A stretch of DNA of 64,000 nt from Actinomyces radicidentis. Lineage in GTDB: Bacteria; Actinomycetota; Actinomycetes; Actinomycetales; Actinomycetaceae. The position numbers were made by a program, and so were the translations under genes. Below the pieces are notes generated by a model. It was not told the origin of the DNA. It made no database searches and saw only the letters and a list, made by a program, of their open reading frames with translations. This document shows, in pieces, positions 35,593 through 44,885 of this stretch. The stretch is taken from positions 2,232,001-2,296,000 of the forward strand of contig NZ_CP014228.1 of the NCBI RefSeq assembly GCF_001553565.1. Reading direction: 5' to 3'. The stretch's first letter is position 1. Each line of letters begins with the position of its first letter.

Positions 35593-36213
35593 TCAGGCCG
35601 GGTACTCGCCGCGGCGGTTCTGCGGCGAGGGCTGGCGCCAGCGGCGCAGGTTGAAGCAGCGGCTGAAGATGTACCAGAAGATCATGCCGCCCTTCTTGAC
35701 CTCCTCCTCGCCGAACTTCTTGTAGAGGCGACGGCGCAGGATGAGCCAGCAGACGATCGTGTCGATGAGCGCCAGGAACAGCACGGCGTACAGGCCGAAG
35801 AGCAGGTAGATGTTCCACAGGCTCTGGCTGCGCGACAGCACGAGGACCAGCACGAGCATGACGATGCTCAGCGGCAGGAAGAGCTCGCCGATCGACCAGC
35901 GGGCGTCGACGTAGTCGCGGATGTAGCGCTTGATGGGGCCCTTGTCCCGCGCGGGCAGGTAGCGGTCGTCGCCGGTCACCATGGCGCGGCGCTGGCGCTC
36001 CCAGGCGGCGTCCTGCTTGGCGCGGGCCTCGCGCTTGGCGGCCTTGCGGTCCGCGGGGACGACGGGGTGCAGGCCGCGGGCCTGGGCGTCGCGGCGCTTC
36101 GGGGTCGCGCGACCCTTGCCGCCCTGCTTGCCGGGCGCGCCGGTCCGCGCTGTCGCCTCGGCGGCCTTCGCGGCGTCGTCGCCGGCCTTGTCCGACTTGT
36201 TGAAGAGCTTCAC
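35593..36213 (-). CDS. DUF3043 membrane protein
   Basis: A protein of 206 aa. The first ~70 residues are charged and Lys/Arg-rich (GRATPKRRDAQARGLHPVVP is typical). The conserved block YLPARDKGPIKRYIRDYVDA near residue 85 follows, then two transmembrane helices (LPLSIVMLVLVLVL and YLLFGLYAVLFLALIDTIVCW). The C-terminus is basic. The family is actinobacterial with no known function. GTG 36213 is preceded by TAACCT 6 nt upstream on the minus strand, so leaderless. It is divergent from the M20 gene with 40 bp between starts. Confidence 0.88.
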   Translation of the reverse strand: MKLFNKSDKAGDDAAKAAEATARTGAPGKQGGKGRATPKRRDAQARGLHPVVPADRKAAKREARAKQDAAWERQRRAMVTGDDRYLPARDKGPIKRYIRDYVDARWSIGELFLPLSIVMLVLVLVLSRSQSLWNIYLLFGLYAVLFLALIDTIVCWLILRRRLYKKFGEEEVKKGGMIFWYIFSRCFNLRRWRQPSPQNRRGEYPA

Positions 36214-36253
36214 GGTGACAGGTTAGCCGCTGAGCCGCGATACCCTGAAAACC
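36214..36253. promoter_or_regulatory. overlapping divergent leaderless promoters (DUF3043 / M20)
   Basis: Minus strand: TAACCT (36225-36220) is 6 nt before GTG 36213. Plus strand: TACCCT (36241-36246) is 7 nt before ATG 36254. The whole intergenic region is 40 bp, so each promoter's -35 zone must overlap the other's -10 or coding start. Confidence 0.65.
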
Positions 36254-37642
36254 ATGATCACCGTCGACTCCGTGCGCTCCGCGGTCCACGACTCCTTCGA
36301 GGGAATCGTGTCCGACCTCGTCGAGCTCGTCGCCATCCCGTCCGTCTCCGCCGCCAGCCACGACCAGGCGCAGGTGGCCCGTTCCGCCGAGCACGTCGCC
36401 GCCCTCCTGCGCGACTCCGGCCTCGAGGCCGAGGTCCTCACCGCGCCCGGCCCCGACGGCGCCCCCGGCCGCCCGGCCGTCCTCGCCCACAAGGAGGGAC
36501 CCGCCGGCTCGCCGCGCGTCCTCCTCTACTCCCACCACGACGTCCAGCCCGTCGGCGACCCCGGCAAGTGGCAGCAGGCCGACCCCTTCACCGCCGAGCG
36601 CCGAGGCGACCGCCTCTTCGGCCGCGGGGCCGCCGACGACGGCGCCGGCGTCATCAGCCACGTCCACTCCCTGCGCACCCTCGCCTCGCTCAACGACGGG
36701 CAGCTGCCCTGCTCCGTCACCGTCTACATCGAGGGCGAGGAGGAGGTCGGGTCCCCCTCCTTCGAGAGCTTCCTGACGACCTACCAGGACCGCCTCGCCT
36801 CCGACGTCATCGTCGTCGCCGACTCCTCCAACTGGAAGGTCGGCACCCCGGCGCTCACCACCTCGTTGCGCGGCGTCGTCCAGGTCGACGTCCGTCTCGA
36901 CGTCCTCGACCACGCCCTCCACTCCGGCCAGTACGGCGGCCCCGTCCTCGACGCCGTCACCTCCATGGCGCGCCTCATCGCCACCCTCCACGACGAGAAC
37001 GGCGACGTCGCCGTCCCCGGCCTCGTCTCCGAGCCCACCGCGGCCCCCGACTTCCCCGAGTACCCCGAGGAGGCCTTCCGCGCCGACGCCGGCGTGCTCG
37101 ACGGCGTCCGTCTCGCCGGCACCGGCGACCTCACCGCCCGCCTCTGGACCAAGCCGACCCTCACCGTCATCGGCATGGACGTCACCCCGCTCGACCTCGC
37201 CGGCAACGTGCTCGCCCCCTCGTGCACCGCCCGCCTCTCGATGCGCATCGCCCCCGGGCAGGACCCCGCCACCGCGGCCGCCGCCCTCAAGCAGCACCTC
37301 GTCGACAACGCCCCCTTCGGCGCCCGCGTCACCGTCTCCCAGGGCGAGGAGGGCCCCGCCTTCGACGGCTCCTCCGAGACCCCAGCCGGCCAGGCCGCCC
37401 GCTGGGCCCTCACCGAGGCCTTCGGCGAGGACTGCGTCGACATCGGCCAGGGCGGCTCCATCCCCTTCATCGCCACCCTGCAGAAGACCTTCCCCGAGGC
37501 GCAGGTCCTCGTCACCGGCATCGAGGACCCCGACACCCGCGCCCACAGCGAGGACGAGTCCATGCACCTGGGCGACCTCGAGCACATCGTCACCGCCGAG
37601 GCGCTCCTCCTGGCCCGCCTGGGCGGCGCCGTCGCCGAGTGA
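36254..37642 (+). CDS. M20-family metallopeptidase (dipeptidase type)
   Basis: A protein of 462 aa. LLYSHHDVQPVGDPGKW near residue 97 has the first metal His, GDRLFGRGAADDGAGV near 118 the bridging Asp, EGEEEVGSPSFESFL near 158 the general-base Glu and metal Glu, VVADSSNW near 184 a further Asp, and RAHSEDESMHLGDL near 433 the last His. The dimerisation/lid domain lies between. It cleaves short peptides or N-acyl amino acids in the cytoplasm, exact substrate unknown. ATG 36254 is leaderless by position. It is followed after 16 nt by a kinase-like gene. Confidence 0.92.
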   Translation: MITVDSVRSAVHDSFEGIVSDLVELVAIPSVSAASHDQAQVARSAEHVAALLRDSGLEAEVLTAPGPDGAPGRPAVLAHKEGPAGSPRVLLYSHHDVQPVGDPGKWQQADPFTAERRGDRLFGRGAADDGAGVISHVHSLRTLASLNDGQLPCSVTVYIEGEEEVGSPSFESFLTTYQDRLASDVIVVADSSNWKVGTPALTTSLRGVVQVDVRLDVLDHALHSGQYGGPVLDAVTSMARLIATLHDENGDVAVPGLVSEPTAAPDFPEYPEEAFRADAGVLDGVRLAGTGDLTARLWTKPTLTVIGMDVTPLDLAGNVLAPSCTARLSMRIAPGQDPATAAAALKQHLVDNAPFGARVTVSQGEEGPAFDGSSETPAGQAARWALTEAFGEDCVDIGQGGSIPFIATLQKTFPEAQVLVTGIEDPDTRAHSEDESMHLGDLEHIVTAEALLLARLGGAVAE

Positions 37643-37658
37643 CCCGGGTCCGCACCGC

Positions 37659-38858
37659 ATGAGGATCCTGCTGGCCACAGGCGCCATGCGCCCCGAGCCC
37701 GGTGGCGTGCCCCTCGTCGGGCCCGCCACCGGGCTCGGCGCCCGCGCCGTCGCCGAGGCGCTCGCCGCCGGATGGGCCACCGTCCGCCCGGACGACGTCC
37801 TCACGGCCCTGCCCGTGCCCGACGGCGGTCCCGGCACCGCCCAGGCGGTCCCCGCCGACGCCGTCGTCGCCCGCTCCGCCCTTCACGCCCGCGGCCCGCT
37901 CCGCGAGGTCCGCGAGGTCGACCTCCTGCGCCTCGCCGCCCCCGGCGCGCCCCGCCCCGGCGCGTCCCCCGAGGGCGCCCGCAGCTGGTACCTCGACGCC
38001 GCCCGCCTCCTCGCCCTGCCGACCGACCGCGAGCGGGCCGCCCGCGAGGCCGCCGAGGGCACCTCGACCGGCCTCGGCGAGGTCATCGCCGAGGCCCTCG
38101 GCGCCATCGACACCGGCGACACCCTCGTCGTCGGCCTGTCCCGATCGGCCGTCCACGACGGCGGCGCCGGCGCCCTCGAGGGCCTCGGCGGCGCCGTGCG
38201 GGCCCGCGAGCTCCTCGACGGCCGTGACCTCCTCCTCGCCCTCGCCGACGACGCCCCGCTCGGCGGCATGACCGGCGCCGGGCAGGCGCTGCCCGCCCTC
38301 ACCGGGATCGCCCCGGAGACCGCGCAGGAGCTCGACCGCGAGGCCTGCGCCCGCGCCTCGCGCGCCCTCACCGACCTCGCCACTCCGCGCGCCGGCTCCC
38401 TGCCGGTCCTCGGCGGGCAGCCGAGCCTCGCTGAGCGGCTCTCAGTGTCCTCCTGGGGCACCGGGGCCGCCGGCGGCAGCGCCCTCATCCTGCGGGCGCT
38501 GGGCGCCGGGGCCTTCCCGGGCGCCCGCGTCATGGCGCACCTGCTCGGTCTCGACGCAGCCGTCGCCGAGGCCGACGTCGTCGTCACCTCCTCCGGGGAG
38601 ATGTACGACGTCCTCGCCGACTGCGTCCCCGCCGTCGTCGGCGGATCCGCCTCCGCCCTCGCCCTGCCCACCGTCCTCGTGGCCGGACGCAGCGTCGTCC
38701 CGCGCGGCGAGCTCGCCGAGGCCGGCATCGTCTCCGCGTACGCGCTGGAGGAGATGGGCGCCGGGCTGGGCTCCTCCTGGGACGAGGGCGGCCCCGAGGC
38801 CGTCCGGGAGCGACTCGTCGAGATGGGCGGGCGCCTCGCGCGGACCTGGTCACGCTGA
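37659..38858 (+). CDS. glycerate kinase-like protein
   Basis: A protein of 399 aa. Elements of the glycerate kinase (GarK/GlxK) fold are visible: LPVPDGGPGTAQAVPADAVV near residue 51, TSTGLGEVIAEAL near 134, SRSAVHDGGAGALEGLGG near 155, and WGTGAAGGSALILRALGA near 261. Blocks are weaker than in true glycerate kinases: the N-terminal KGS-type motif is missing (LLATGAMRPEPGG instead) and the last domain VTSSGEMYDVLADCVPAVVG is divergent. It may phosphorylate glycerate or another hydroxy acid, or be a non-catalytic relative. ATG 37659 has no strong Shine-Dalgarno. Confidence 0.6.
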   Translation: MRILLATGAMRPEPGGVPLVGPATGLGARAVAEALAAGWATVRPDDVLTALPVPDGGPGTAQAVPADAVVARSALHARGPLREVREVDLLRLAAPGAPRPGASPEGARSWYLDAARLLALPTDRERAAREAAEGTSTGLGEVIAEALGAIDTGDTLVVGLSRSAVHDGGAGALEGLGGAVRARELLDGRDLLLALADDAPLGGMTGAGQALPALTGIAPETAQELDREACARASRALTDLATPRAGSLPVLGGQPSLAERLSVSSWGTGAAGGSALILRALGAGAFPGARVMAHLLGLDAAVAEADVVVTSSGEMYDVLADCVPAVVGGSASALALPTVLVAGRSVVPRGELAEAGIVSAYALEEMGAGLGSSWDEGGPEAVRERLVEMGGRLARTWSR

Positions 38859-38913
38859 GCGACGGGGCCGGACCCGGCTCCACCGGTCGGCCGGCTCCCG
38901 GTAGGACGCACAA

Positions 38914-38943
38914 CGCCCCGACGTCCAGGAGGACGTCGGGGCG
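38914..38943. terminator. bidirectional terminator between convergent genes
   Basis: A perfect 13-bp stem CGCCCCGACGTCC (38914-38926) with 38931-38943, loop AGGA. It lies between the kinase-like gene (+) and the lacI gene (-). Confidence 0.75.
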
Positions 38944-38975
38944 CGAACGCGTCGAGAGAAACGGACCCAGCCGAC

Positions 38976-40010
38976 TCAGGCCCCCGGCAGCGGGGACGCC
39001 GCGCTCGGCGCGGGCGCGGTCGAGCCGCGCACGATGAGGTCCGAGGTGAAGAACATCTCCGCGTCCGGCTGCTCCTCGCCGCCGATCGCCGCGAGCAGCG
39101 TCTGGACGGCCGCGCGACTGATCGCGGCGACCGGCTGGCGCACCGTCGTCAGCGGAGGGTTCGTCATCGGGATCATGGGGGAGTCGTCGTAGCCGATGAC
39201 GCTCACGTCCTGCGGCACCGAGCGGCCCATGGAGCGCGCGCCCTGGATGACGCCGAGCGCCATGATGTCCGAGCCGCACACGATGCCGGTGCACTCCTGG
39301 GCGATGAGGCTGCGGGCCGCGGCGGCGCCGCCCTCGTAGGTGTAGAGCGTCTCGACGACGCGCAGCGGCTCGCCGGGCAGCGCGGAGCGCATCCCGTCCT
39401 CGTAGCCGGCGCGCTTGCGCTCGGCGGGCACGTAGCGGGTCGGGCCGATCGCCAGGCCGATGCGCCGGTGGCCGAGGCTGACGAGGTGGTCGACCGCCAT
39501 GTGGGCCGCCGTGCGGTCGTCCGTCGTGAAGCCGGGCGCCTTGATGGTCGGGGCGTTGCCGTTGATGGTGACGAGGGGGACCCCCCGCTCGCGGAGCCGC
39601 TGGTAGCGGGTGACGTCGCCGCCCGTGTCCGAGTGGCGCCCGGAGACGAAGATGATGCCGGCGACGCCGCGGTCGACGAGCATCTCGATGTACTCGTCCT
39701 CGCTCGTGCCGCCCGGCGTCTGGGTGCACAGCAGCGGGGTGTGGCCGCTCGGGGCGAGGAGCTGCTCGATCTCCTGGGCGTACAGCGGGAAGATCGGGTT
39801 GCTCAGCTCGGGGACGATGAGGCCGACGAGCCCGCGCGAGGCCTGGTGGAGGGTCTCGGGGCGCTCGTAGCCCAGGAGGTCGAGGGCGACGAGCACCTGG
39901 CGGCGGGTCGCCTCGGCGACATTCGTCTTGCCGTTGAGCACGCGGGAGACGGTGGCCGTGGAGACACTCGCTTGATCGGCGATGTCGGCCAGTGTGATGC
40001 GTTGCTGCAC
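38976..40010 (-). CDS. LacI-family regulator of the maltodextrin locus
   Basis: A protein of 344 aa. The HTH is ITLADIADQASVSTATVSRV, the hinge GYERPETLHQASRGL, and the effector domain includes VGLIVPELSNPIFPLYAQEI and DVSVIGYDDSPMIPMTNPPL. Unlike the two repressors at 13309 and 18819 it has the common TVSRVLNGK recognition helix. GTG 40010 is preceded by CAAGGAG. It lies last in the minus-strand maltose locus, 57 bp after the GH13 gene, with a weak -10-like TATCAT at 40050-40045 that could give separate transcription. Maltose or a maltodextrin is the likely inducer. Confidence 0.9.
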   Translation of the reverse strand: MQQRITLADIADQASVSTATVSRVLNGKTNVAEATRRQVLVALDLLGYERPETLHQASRGLVGLIVPELSNPIFPLYAQEIEQLLAPSGHTPLLCTQTPGGTSEDEYIEMLVDRGVAGIIFVSGRHSDTGGDVTRYQRLRERGVPLVTINGNAPTIKAPGFTTDDRTAAHMAVDHLVSLGHRRIGLAIGPTRYVPAERKRAGYEDGMRSALPGEPLRVVETLYTYEGGAAAARSLIAQECTGIVCGSDIMALGVIQGARSMGRSVPQDVSVIGYDDSPMIPMTNPPLTTVRQPVAAISRAAVQTLLAAIGGEEQPDAEMFFTSDLIVRGSTAPAPSAASPLPGA

Positions 40011-40067
40011 GTGATCTCCTTGGGTCTGCGCTGAGCCGTTGCTGATGATAGGACGCCGTCGGCGGCG

Positions 40068-42080
40068 TCAGTGACTCGGTGGAGCCGTTCGGGGTAGGTC
40101 GACGATGACGGATCCGGGCCCGTCGGCCGCCAGGACGAGGACGGCGTCGGGTCTCTCTCCCTCGACGGTGGCGCTCAGCGCGCCGACCGTCTCGATCCGG
40201 CCGGCGGTCTCGGCGGGCAGCGCCTTCAGCGGGATCCGCACCGGTGCGGCGGCGTCGCGGGCGACGGCGACGAGCACGTCGCCGTCGGGGTGCGTGCGCT
40301 GCCAGACGAGCAGGTCGGCGCCGGCGTGCAGCCAGCGCAGGCCCCCACGGCGCAGGGCGGGCGTCTCGCGGCGCCGTCGCGCGAGCGCGCGGTAGTGGCC
40401 GAGGACCACGCGGTCGACCCCGCCCCAGGACCCGTACTCGGCGACCTCGGGGCCCTGGACGCCGTCGGCGCCCGTCACCCAGGGGATCGTCGTGCGCGAG
40501 TGCTCTCCGGTCGTGCCCGTCGCGCCGAGCTCGTCCCCGGAGAAGACGGCGGGGACCCCGGGCACGGTGAACAGCACCGTGGCGGCGACCATCTGGAGCT
40601 CGCGGGTGCCGACGACGCTGCGCACGCGCGGCGTGTCGTGGGAGCCGAGCAGGTTCATGGAGCGTTCGAGGGCGGCGGGCGGGATCGTGCCCGCGTAGCG
40701 GCGCGCTCCGGCGACGACCTCGTCGCCGGGCAGGTGGGGGACCGGGGTGGGCCAGGAGTCGAAGAGGTGCGCGGCCTCGCCCTGCGTGGCGGACAGCCAC
40801 GCCCACAGCGGGCGCGTGAGCCCCATGTAGTTCATGGCTCCGTGCCAGCCGGGGCCGGTGAGGTCGGCGGAGGCGTCGTAGAAGTGCTCGGCGACGAGCC
40901 AGGTCTCCCTGCCGGTGCGCTCCTCGACCTGAGCCATGGTGGCGCGCATGTCGGCGGCCGCCTGGTGGGCGAGGTCCGTCATGCCGTGGCGTCCGGTCAT
41001 GTTGGCGACGTCGGTGCGCCAGCCGTCGGCCTCGTAGGGGGGAAGCAGCCAACGGGCGGTGACGGAGTCCTCACCGCGCACGAGGCGGTCGCGCAGCTCC
41101 GGTGCGGAGTGGTCGAGCTTGGGCAGGGAGGGCACATCGAGCCAGCAGGCGTAGACGTCGGGGTGCTTCTCGAAGGAGTAGAAGCGCGCCTCGGTCGAGC
41201 CGGCGTCGGCGACGGCGGACCGGAACCAGTCGTGGGTGGCGCCCGTGTGGTTGGTGGTGAGGTCGAGGATGAGGCGCATGCCCCGCTCGTGGAGGGCGGC
41301 GGCGAGGCGGGCGAGGGCCTCGTTCCCGCCGAGGAGCTCGTCGACGCGCTCGAAGCTGCGGGCGTCGTAGCGGTGGGTCGATCCGGCCGGGAAGACGGGC
41401 GTGAGGTAGACGGTGTCGGCGCCGAGGTCCTGGATCCACTCGAGGTGCTCGGCGACGCCGTCGAGGTCCCCGCCGTACCAGACGCGTCCGGTGACGTGCC
41501 CGCGCGCAGGGGGCTCGGAGAGCCAGGGGCGGGGCTCGGCCCAGGCCGGGGGCGTGCGCGTGCTGGCGACGGCGCCCTCCCCGGAGGGGCTGGGCTGGGC
41601 GGCGCTCGCGGCCCCGACGCCGTAGCGGTCCGGGAAGATCTGGTAGACGACGGCGTCGGGGACCCACTGAGGGAGGCCCTCCTCCGGGGAGACCTGGAAG
41701 TCGGTGGCGTCGGGGACGTCGTGGGCGGACAGCCCGTCGCGCTGGTACCAGAGCCAGGGCTGCTCGGCGTCGGGCTCGAGGAGGAGGAAGCGGTAGCGGT
41801 TGACCGGGTTGACGAGGCGGACGGGACCCTCCCACCAGGCGCCGCCGGGCTCGGCCGCGACGCGCTCCATCTCGGTGACGGCGGGCTCGCCGTCGACGAC
41901 CTGCCGCAGGACGACGCGCTCGGGCGACCGCGGGGCCGGGACCCACAGGCGGGCGGTGAGCACGGCTCCGGCGCGGCGCACGCCGAGAAGGTGGGCGGGG
42001 CCGGAGTCGTGGTGCGGCTCGGTGAGGAGGTTCGCCGTCATCGGGCGGAGGGGCACGGGTGCGGGGTCCTTCGTCGTCAT
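40068..42080 (-). CDS. GH13 cyclomaltodextrinase / neopullulanase-type alpha-glucanase
   Basis: A protein of 670 aa with no signal peptide. An N-terminal immunoglobulin-like domain (residues about 30-130) precedes the barrel: VVYQIFPDRYG near 155, LILDLTTNHTGATHDWF near 285, GWRTDVAN with the nucleophile Asp near 363, WLVAEHFYD with the acid/base Glu near 400, and NLLGSHDTPR with the third Asp near 482. The N-domain points to enzymes that open cyclodextrins or cut pullulan and maltodextrins in the cytoplasm. It follows the permease genes on the same strand, so it digests what they import. No Shine-Dalgarno is obvious; ATG near 42041 is an alternative start. Confidence 0.88.
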   Translation of the reverse strand: MTTKDPAPVPLRPMTANLLTEPHHDSGPAHLLGVRRAGAVLTARLWVPAPRSPERVVLRQVVDGEPAVTEMERVAAEPGGAWWEGPVRLVNPVNRYRFLLLEPDAEQPWLWYQRDGLSAHDVPDATDFQVSPEEGLPQWVPDAVVYQIFPDRYGVGAASAAQPSPSGEGAVASTRTPPAWAEPRPWLSEPPARGHVTGRVWYGGDLDGVAEHLEWIQDLGADTVYLTPVFPAGSTHRYDARSFERVDELLGGNEALARLAAALHERGMRLILDLTTNHTGATHDWFRSAVADAGSTEARFYSFEKHPDVYACWLDVPSLPKLDHSAPELRDRLVRGEDSVTARWLLPPYEADGWRTDVANMTGRHGMTDLAHQAAADMRATMAQVEERTGRETWLVAEHFYDASADLTGPGWHGAMNYMGLTRPLWAWLSATQGEAAHLFDSWPTPVPHLPGDEVVAGARRYAGTIPPAALERSMNLLGSHDTPRVRSVVGTRELQMVAATVLFTVPGVPAVFSGDELGATGTTGEHSRTTIPWVTGADGVQGPEVAEYGSWGGVDRVVLGHYRALARRRRETPALRRGGLRWLHAGADLLVWQRTHPDGDVLVAVARDAAAPVRIPLKALPAETAGRIETVGALSATVEGERPDAVLVLAADGPGSVIVDLPRTAPPSH

Positions 42081-42152
42081 CGTCGTCGGAACGGGGAGGG
42101 GGGCAGCGTGGGGGCGGCGGAGCCGGCGCTACGGGCCGGGCCGGTGAACCGG

Positions 42153-42189
42153 CGACGGGCGGGGCTCCGGGTCGGGGCCCCGCCCGTCG
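42153..42189 (-). terminator. hairpin between the malG-type gene and the GH13 gene
   Basis: A 13-bp perfect stem (42153-42165 with 42177-42189) with an 11-nt loop lies just after the permease stop on the minus strand. It may reduce read-through into the GH13 gene. Confidence 0.6.
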
Positions 42190-42221
42190 GCACGGGTGGT
42201 CGCTGGCGCGTGCGCGCCCGG

Positions 42222-43178
42222 TCAGCCCTTGACCGCGCCGGCGGTGGCGCCGCCGACGATGTACTTCTGCAGGTACTGGAACAGGGCGATGACCGGCACC
42301 ATGGTCATGACGGCGCCCGCGGCGAAGAGGCCGAGGTTGTTCGAACGGTCGCCCGAGAGCATGCCGTACAGGCCGACGGCGAGGGTCTTCTTCGAGTTGT
42401 CGGTGAGGAAGATCGAGCCGATGAGGAACTCGGAGATGATGCCGACGAAGGCGAGGAGGAAGGTCGTCGCGAGGATCGGCTTGAGGGAGGGCAGGAGGAT
42501 CTTGTAGAAGACCTGCCAGTGCGAGCAGCCGTCGAGGATGGCGGCCTCGTCGAGCTCCTTCGGGATGGTGTCGAAGGTGCCCTTGATGAGCCACACCTGG
42601 CCGAGGGCGCCGCCCATGAGGGCGAGGCAGTAGCCGGTGAGGGTGTTGAGGCCGATGGCGGGGATGACCTGGCCGATGTCGGACATCATGTTGTAGATGG
42701 CGATCATCGACAGGGTCGTCGGGAACATCATGATGAGCAGCAGCGTCAGGAGACCGCCGCGGCGGCCCTTGAAGCGGAAGCGGCTGAAGGCGTACGCGGC
42801 GAGGACCGAGAAGAAGATCTGGAAGGCCGCGACGACGAGGCACACGATGATCGTGTTGAGGTACCAGCGCAGGAAGGGGCCGCGGGCGCCGGAGAGCAGC
42901 GTCTGGTAGTTCGCCAGCGAGACCTGCTTGGGGATGATCGACGTCGAGGCGACGGTGCCCAGGGGGTTGAGCGAGGCGCTGATGACGTAGAGCACCGGGA
43001 AAGCCGCGAAGATGAGCGCGAGCACGCCGACGAGGTGGCGCCATCCGATCTCCTGGAACCAGCGCCTGAAGGGCATCTTGTTGTTCTCGTGGGGCGCGTC
43101 CGGGTTGTCCGGGTTGACGATCTCGAGGTTGTCCGCGTCGAGGGCGGGCGTGGGGGCGACGGGCTGGGTCTGTGCCAT
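42222..43178 (-). CDS. ABC maltose/maltodextrin permease, MalG-type
   Basis: A protein of 318 aa. A 50-residue hydrophilic tail (LEIVNPDNPDAPHENNKMPF) precedes six transmembrane helices. The EAA loop KELDEAAILDGCSHWQVFYK near residue 207 is intact, and the protein ends VGGATAGAVKG as many MalG proteins do. ATG 43178 follows GGAAAGGA. It starts 21 bp after the MalF-type gene. With MalF it forms the channel; no ATPase gene is nearby, so a shared MsiK-type ATPase is expected. Confidence 0.93.
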   Translation of the reverse strand: MAQTQPVAPTPALDADNLEIVNPDNPDAPHENNKMPFRRWFQEIGWRHLVGVLALIFAAFPVLYVISASLNPLGTVASTSIIPKQVSLANYQTLLSGARGPFLRWYLNTIIVCLVVAAFQIFFSVLAAYAFSRFRFKGRRGGLLTLLLIMMFPTTLSMIAIYNMMSDIGQVIPAIGLNTLTGYCLALMGGALGQVWLIKGTFDTIPKELDEAAILDGCSHWQVFYKILLPSLKPILATTFLLAFVGIISEFLIGSIFLTDNSKKTLAVGLYGMLSGDRSNNLGLFAAGAVMTMVPVIALFQYLQKYIVGGATAGAVKG

Positions 43179-43199
43179 GGTGGTGGGTCCTTTCCGCGC

Positions 43200-44783
43200 T
43201 CAGTTGACGTCTTCCAGGCGCGCGGTGGCCCGGAACTGGATGGCGGCGAGGACGCCGGTGATGACGAAGAGGATGACGGAGACCGCCGAGGCGAAGCCGT
43301 AGTCGGCGCCGTTCCCGCCGAAGGCGATGCGGTAGATCATCGAGATGAGGATGTCGGTGCCGCCTCGGGTGTACTCGCCGGCGCCGAAGGGACCGCCCTT
43401 GGTGAGCAGCTGGATCGCGTTGAAGTTGTTGAAGTTGAACGCGAAGGTGCTCACGAGCAGCGGGGCGACGGAGACGAGCAGCAGCGGGGTCGTGATGCGG
43501 GTCGTCGTCTGCCAGCCGGAGGCGCCGTCGATCTTCGAGGCCTCCTTGAGGTCGCCGGAGATGGACTGCAGGGCGCCGGTGCACACGATGAACATGTACG
43601 GGAAGCCCATCCAGGTGTTGGTGAGGAGGACCGCGACCTTGGCCCACGTGGGGTCGCCGAGCCAGTCGATGCTCAGGTGGAGGGTCTGGTTGATGAGGCC
43701 GAAGTCCTTGTTGTAGAAGTTCGACCAGATGAGCAGGGAGATGAATCCCGGGACGGCGTAGGGCAGGAGGAGGAAGGAGCGGTAGAGCTTCTTCCCGCGC
43801 ACGCGGTCGTCGTTGAGGGTGAGGGCGAGGAAGTAGCCCAGGATGAAGGTCAGCAGCATCGAGCCGCCGGCGAAGATGAGGGTCCACCAGAAGGCGCCGG
43901 CGAGCTGCTTGACGAGCGAGGTGTTGGAGAACAGCTCCTGGAAGTTGGCCAGGCCGATGTTCTGCTTCCAGGACTGGGCGAGCTTGTTGCCGTTGGAGTC
44001 GACGAAGTACTCCGACTTGCCGATCTTCTGGACCGTGTAGGTCGTGTCGGTCGCGGTGTTCGTGATCGAGTCGGTCTTCTCGTCGTAGACCATCGTCTTG
44101 GTGCCCTCGAAGGCGTTGCGCACGCCCTGGACCTTGATGGCCGTCGTGTCGTCGACGGTGAGGGTGAGGGCGGAGATCGTCTTGTAGGAGGTGTTGATCT
44201 CCTTGGCGGTGAGGACCGTGTAGCCCTCGGCGGCGGTGACGAAGCCGTTCTCGACGGTGACGTCGGAGCTCTTGGCCGTCTGGACGGTCTCGCCGTCGGC
44301 GCCGTAGAGGACCGTGTCGTCCGAGGGGTCGACGAGGAAGACCGTGTAGGGGCCGTCGGCGGCGGTGCCGGTGGTCGCCACCGTCATGTTGTAGATCGGG
44401 GAGTCGGCCTTCTGCTGGACGGAGTTGTTCGTGATCGAGGTGATCGCGTCCTCCTTCGTCCCGCGGAAGCCGTCGCCGAAGTTCGTGAAGGCCGTCTGGA
44501 TCGTGAGGATGATCGGGACGATGAGGAACACGGCGAGGAAGAAGGTGCCCGGGAACATGTACTTCGCGGGCACGAAGCGCTTCGTCGAGTACAGGACGAA
44601 GATCGCCAGCGCGCTGAGCACGACGACGGCGAGCCACATCCACATCTTGAACTGGATGAGCAGGGGGATGAGATAGATCGCCATCGCGAGGGTGGCGCCG
44701 AGGACGAGGACGCGACCGATGACCGAGCGGATGGTCGTGGTCCTCTCCTTCGGGCCGCTCGCGTTCGTGAGGGCGGACGACAT
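43200..44783 (-). CDS. ABC maltose/maltodextrin permease, MalF-type
   Basis: A protein of 527 aa, long for the family. Three transmembrane helices come first (near residues 25-110), then a large extracytoplasmic domain (about 110-290) rich in Thr/Val/Asp, with segments such as YTVFLVDPSDDTVLYGADGE. This is the MalF P2 loop that contacts the binding protein. The channel helices and the EAA loop LKEASKIDGASGWQTTTRIT near 410 follow. The P2 loop supports a maltose-type importer over the smaller permeases at 15851. ATG 44783 has GAAAGGAT upstream. Confidence 0.93.
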   Translation of the reverse strand: MSSALTNASGPKERTTTIRSVIGRVLVLGATLAMAIYLIPLLIQFKMWMWLAVVVLSALAIFVLYSTKRFVPAKYMFPGTFFLAVFLIVPIILTIQTAFTNFGDGFRGTKEDAITSITNNSVQQKADSPIYNMTVATTGTAADGPYTVFLVDPSDDTVLYGADGETVQTAKSSDVTVENGFVTAAEGYTVLTAKEINTSYKTISALTLTVDDTTAIKVQGVRNAFEGTKTMVYDEKTDSITNTATDTTYTVQKIGKSEYFVDSNGNKLAQSWKQNIGLANFQELFSNTSLVKQLAGAFWWTLIFAGGSMLLTFILGYFLALTLNDDRVRGKKLYRSFLLLPYAVPGFISLLIWSNFYNKDFGLINQTLHLSIDWLGDPTWAKVAVLLTNTWMGFPYMFIVCTGALQSISGDLKEASKIDGASGWQTTTRITTPLLLVSVAPLLVSTFAFNFNNFNAIQLLTKGGPFGAGEYTRGGTDILISMIYRIAFGGNGADYGFASAVSVILFVITGVLAAIQFRATARLEDVN

Positions 44784-44885
44784 GGTCGGATCCTTTCAGC
44801 ACGCCGCGCTGCGCGGGCGTCGGGGCATGAGGAGCAGGGGCTGGGTGTCTTCTTCGGGGAGCGGTGGGCTGCGGTGCCCGAGTGC

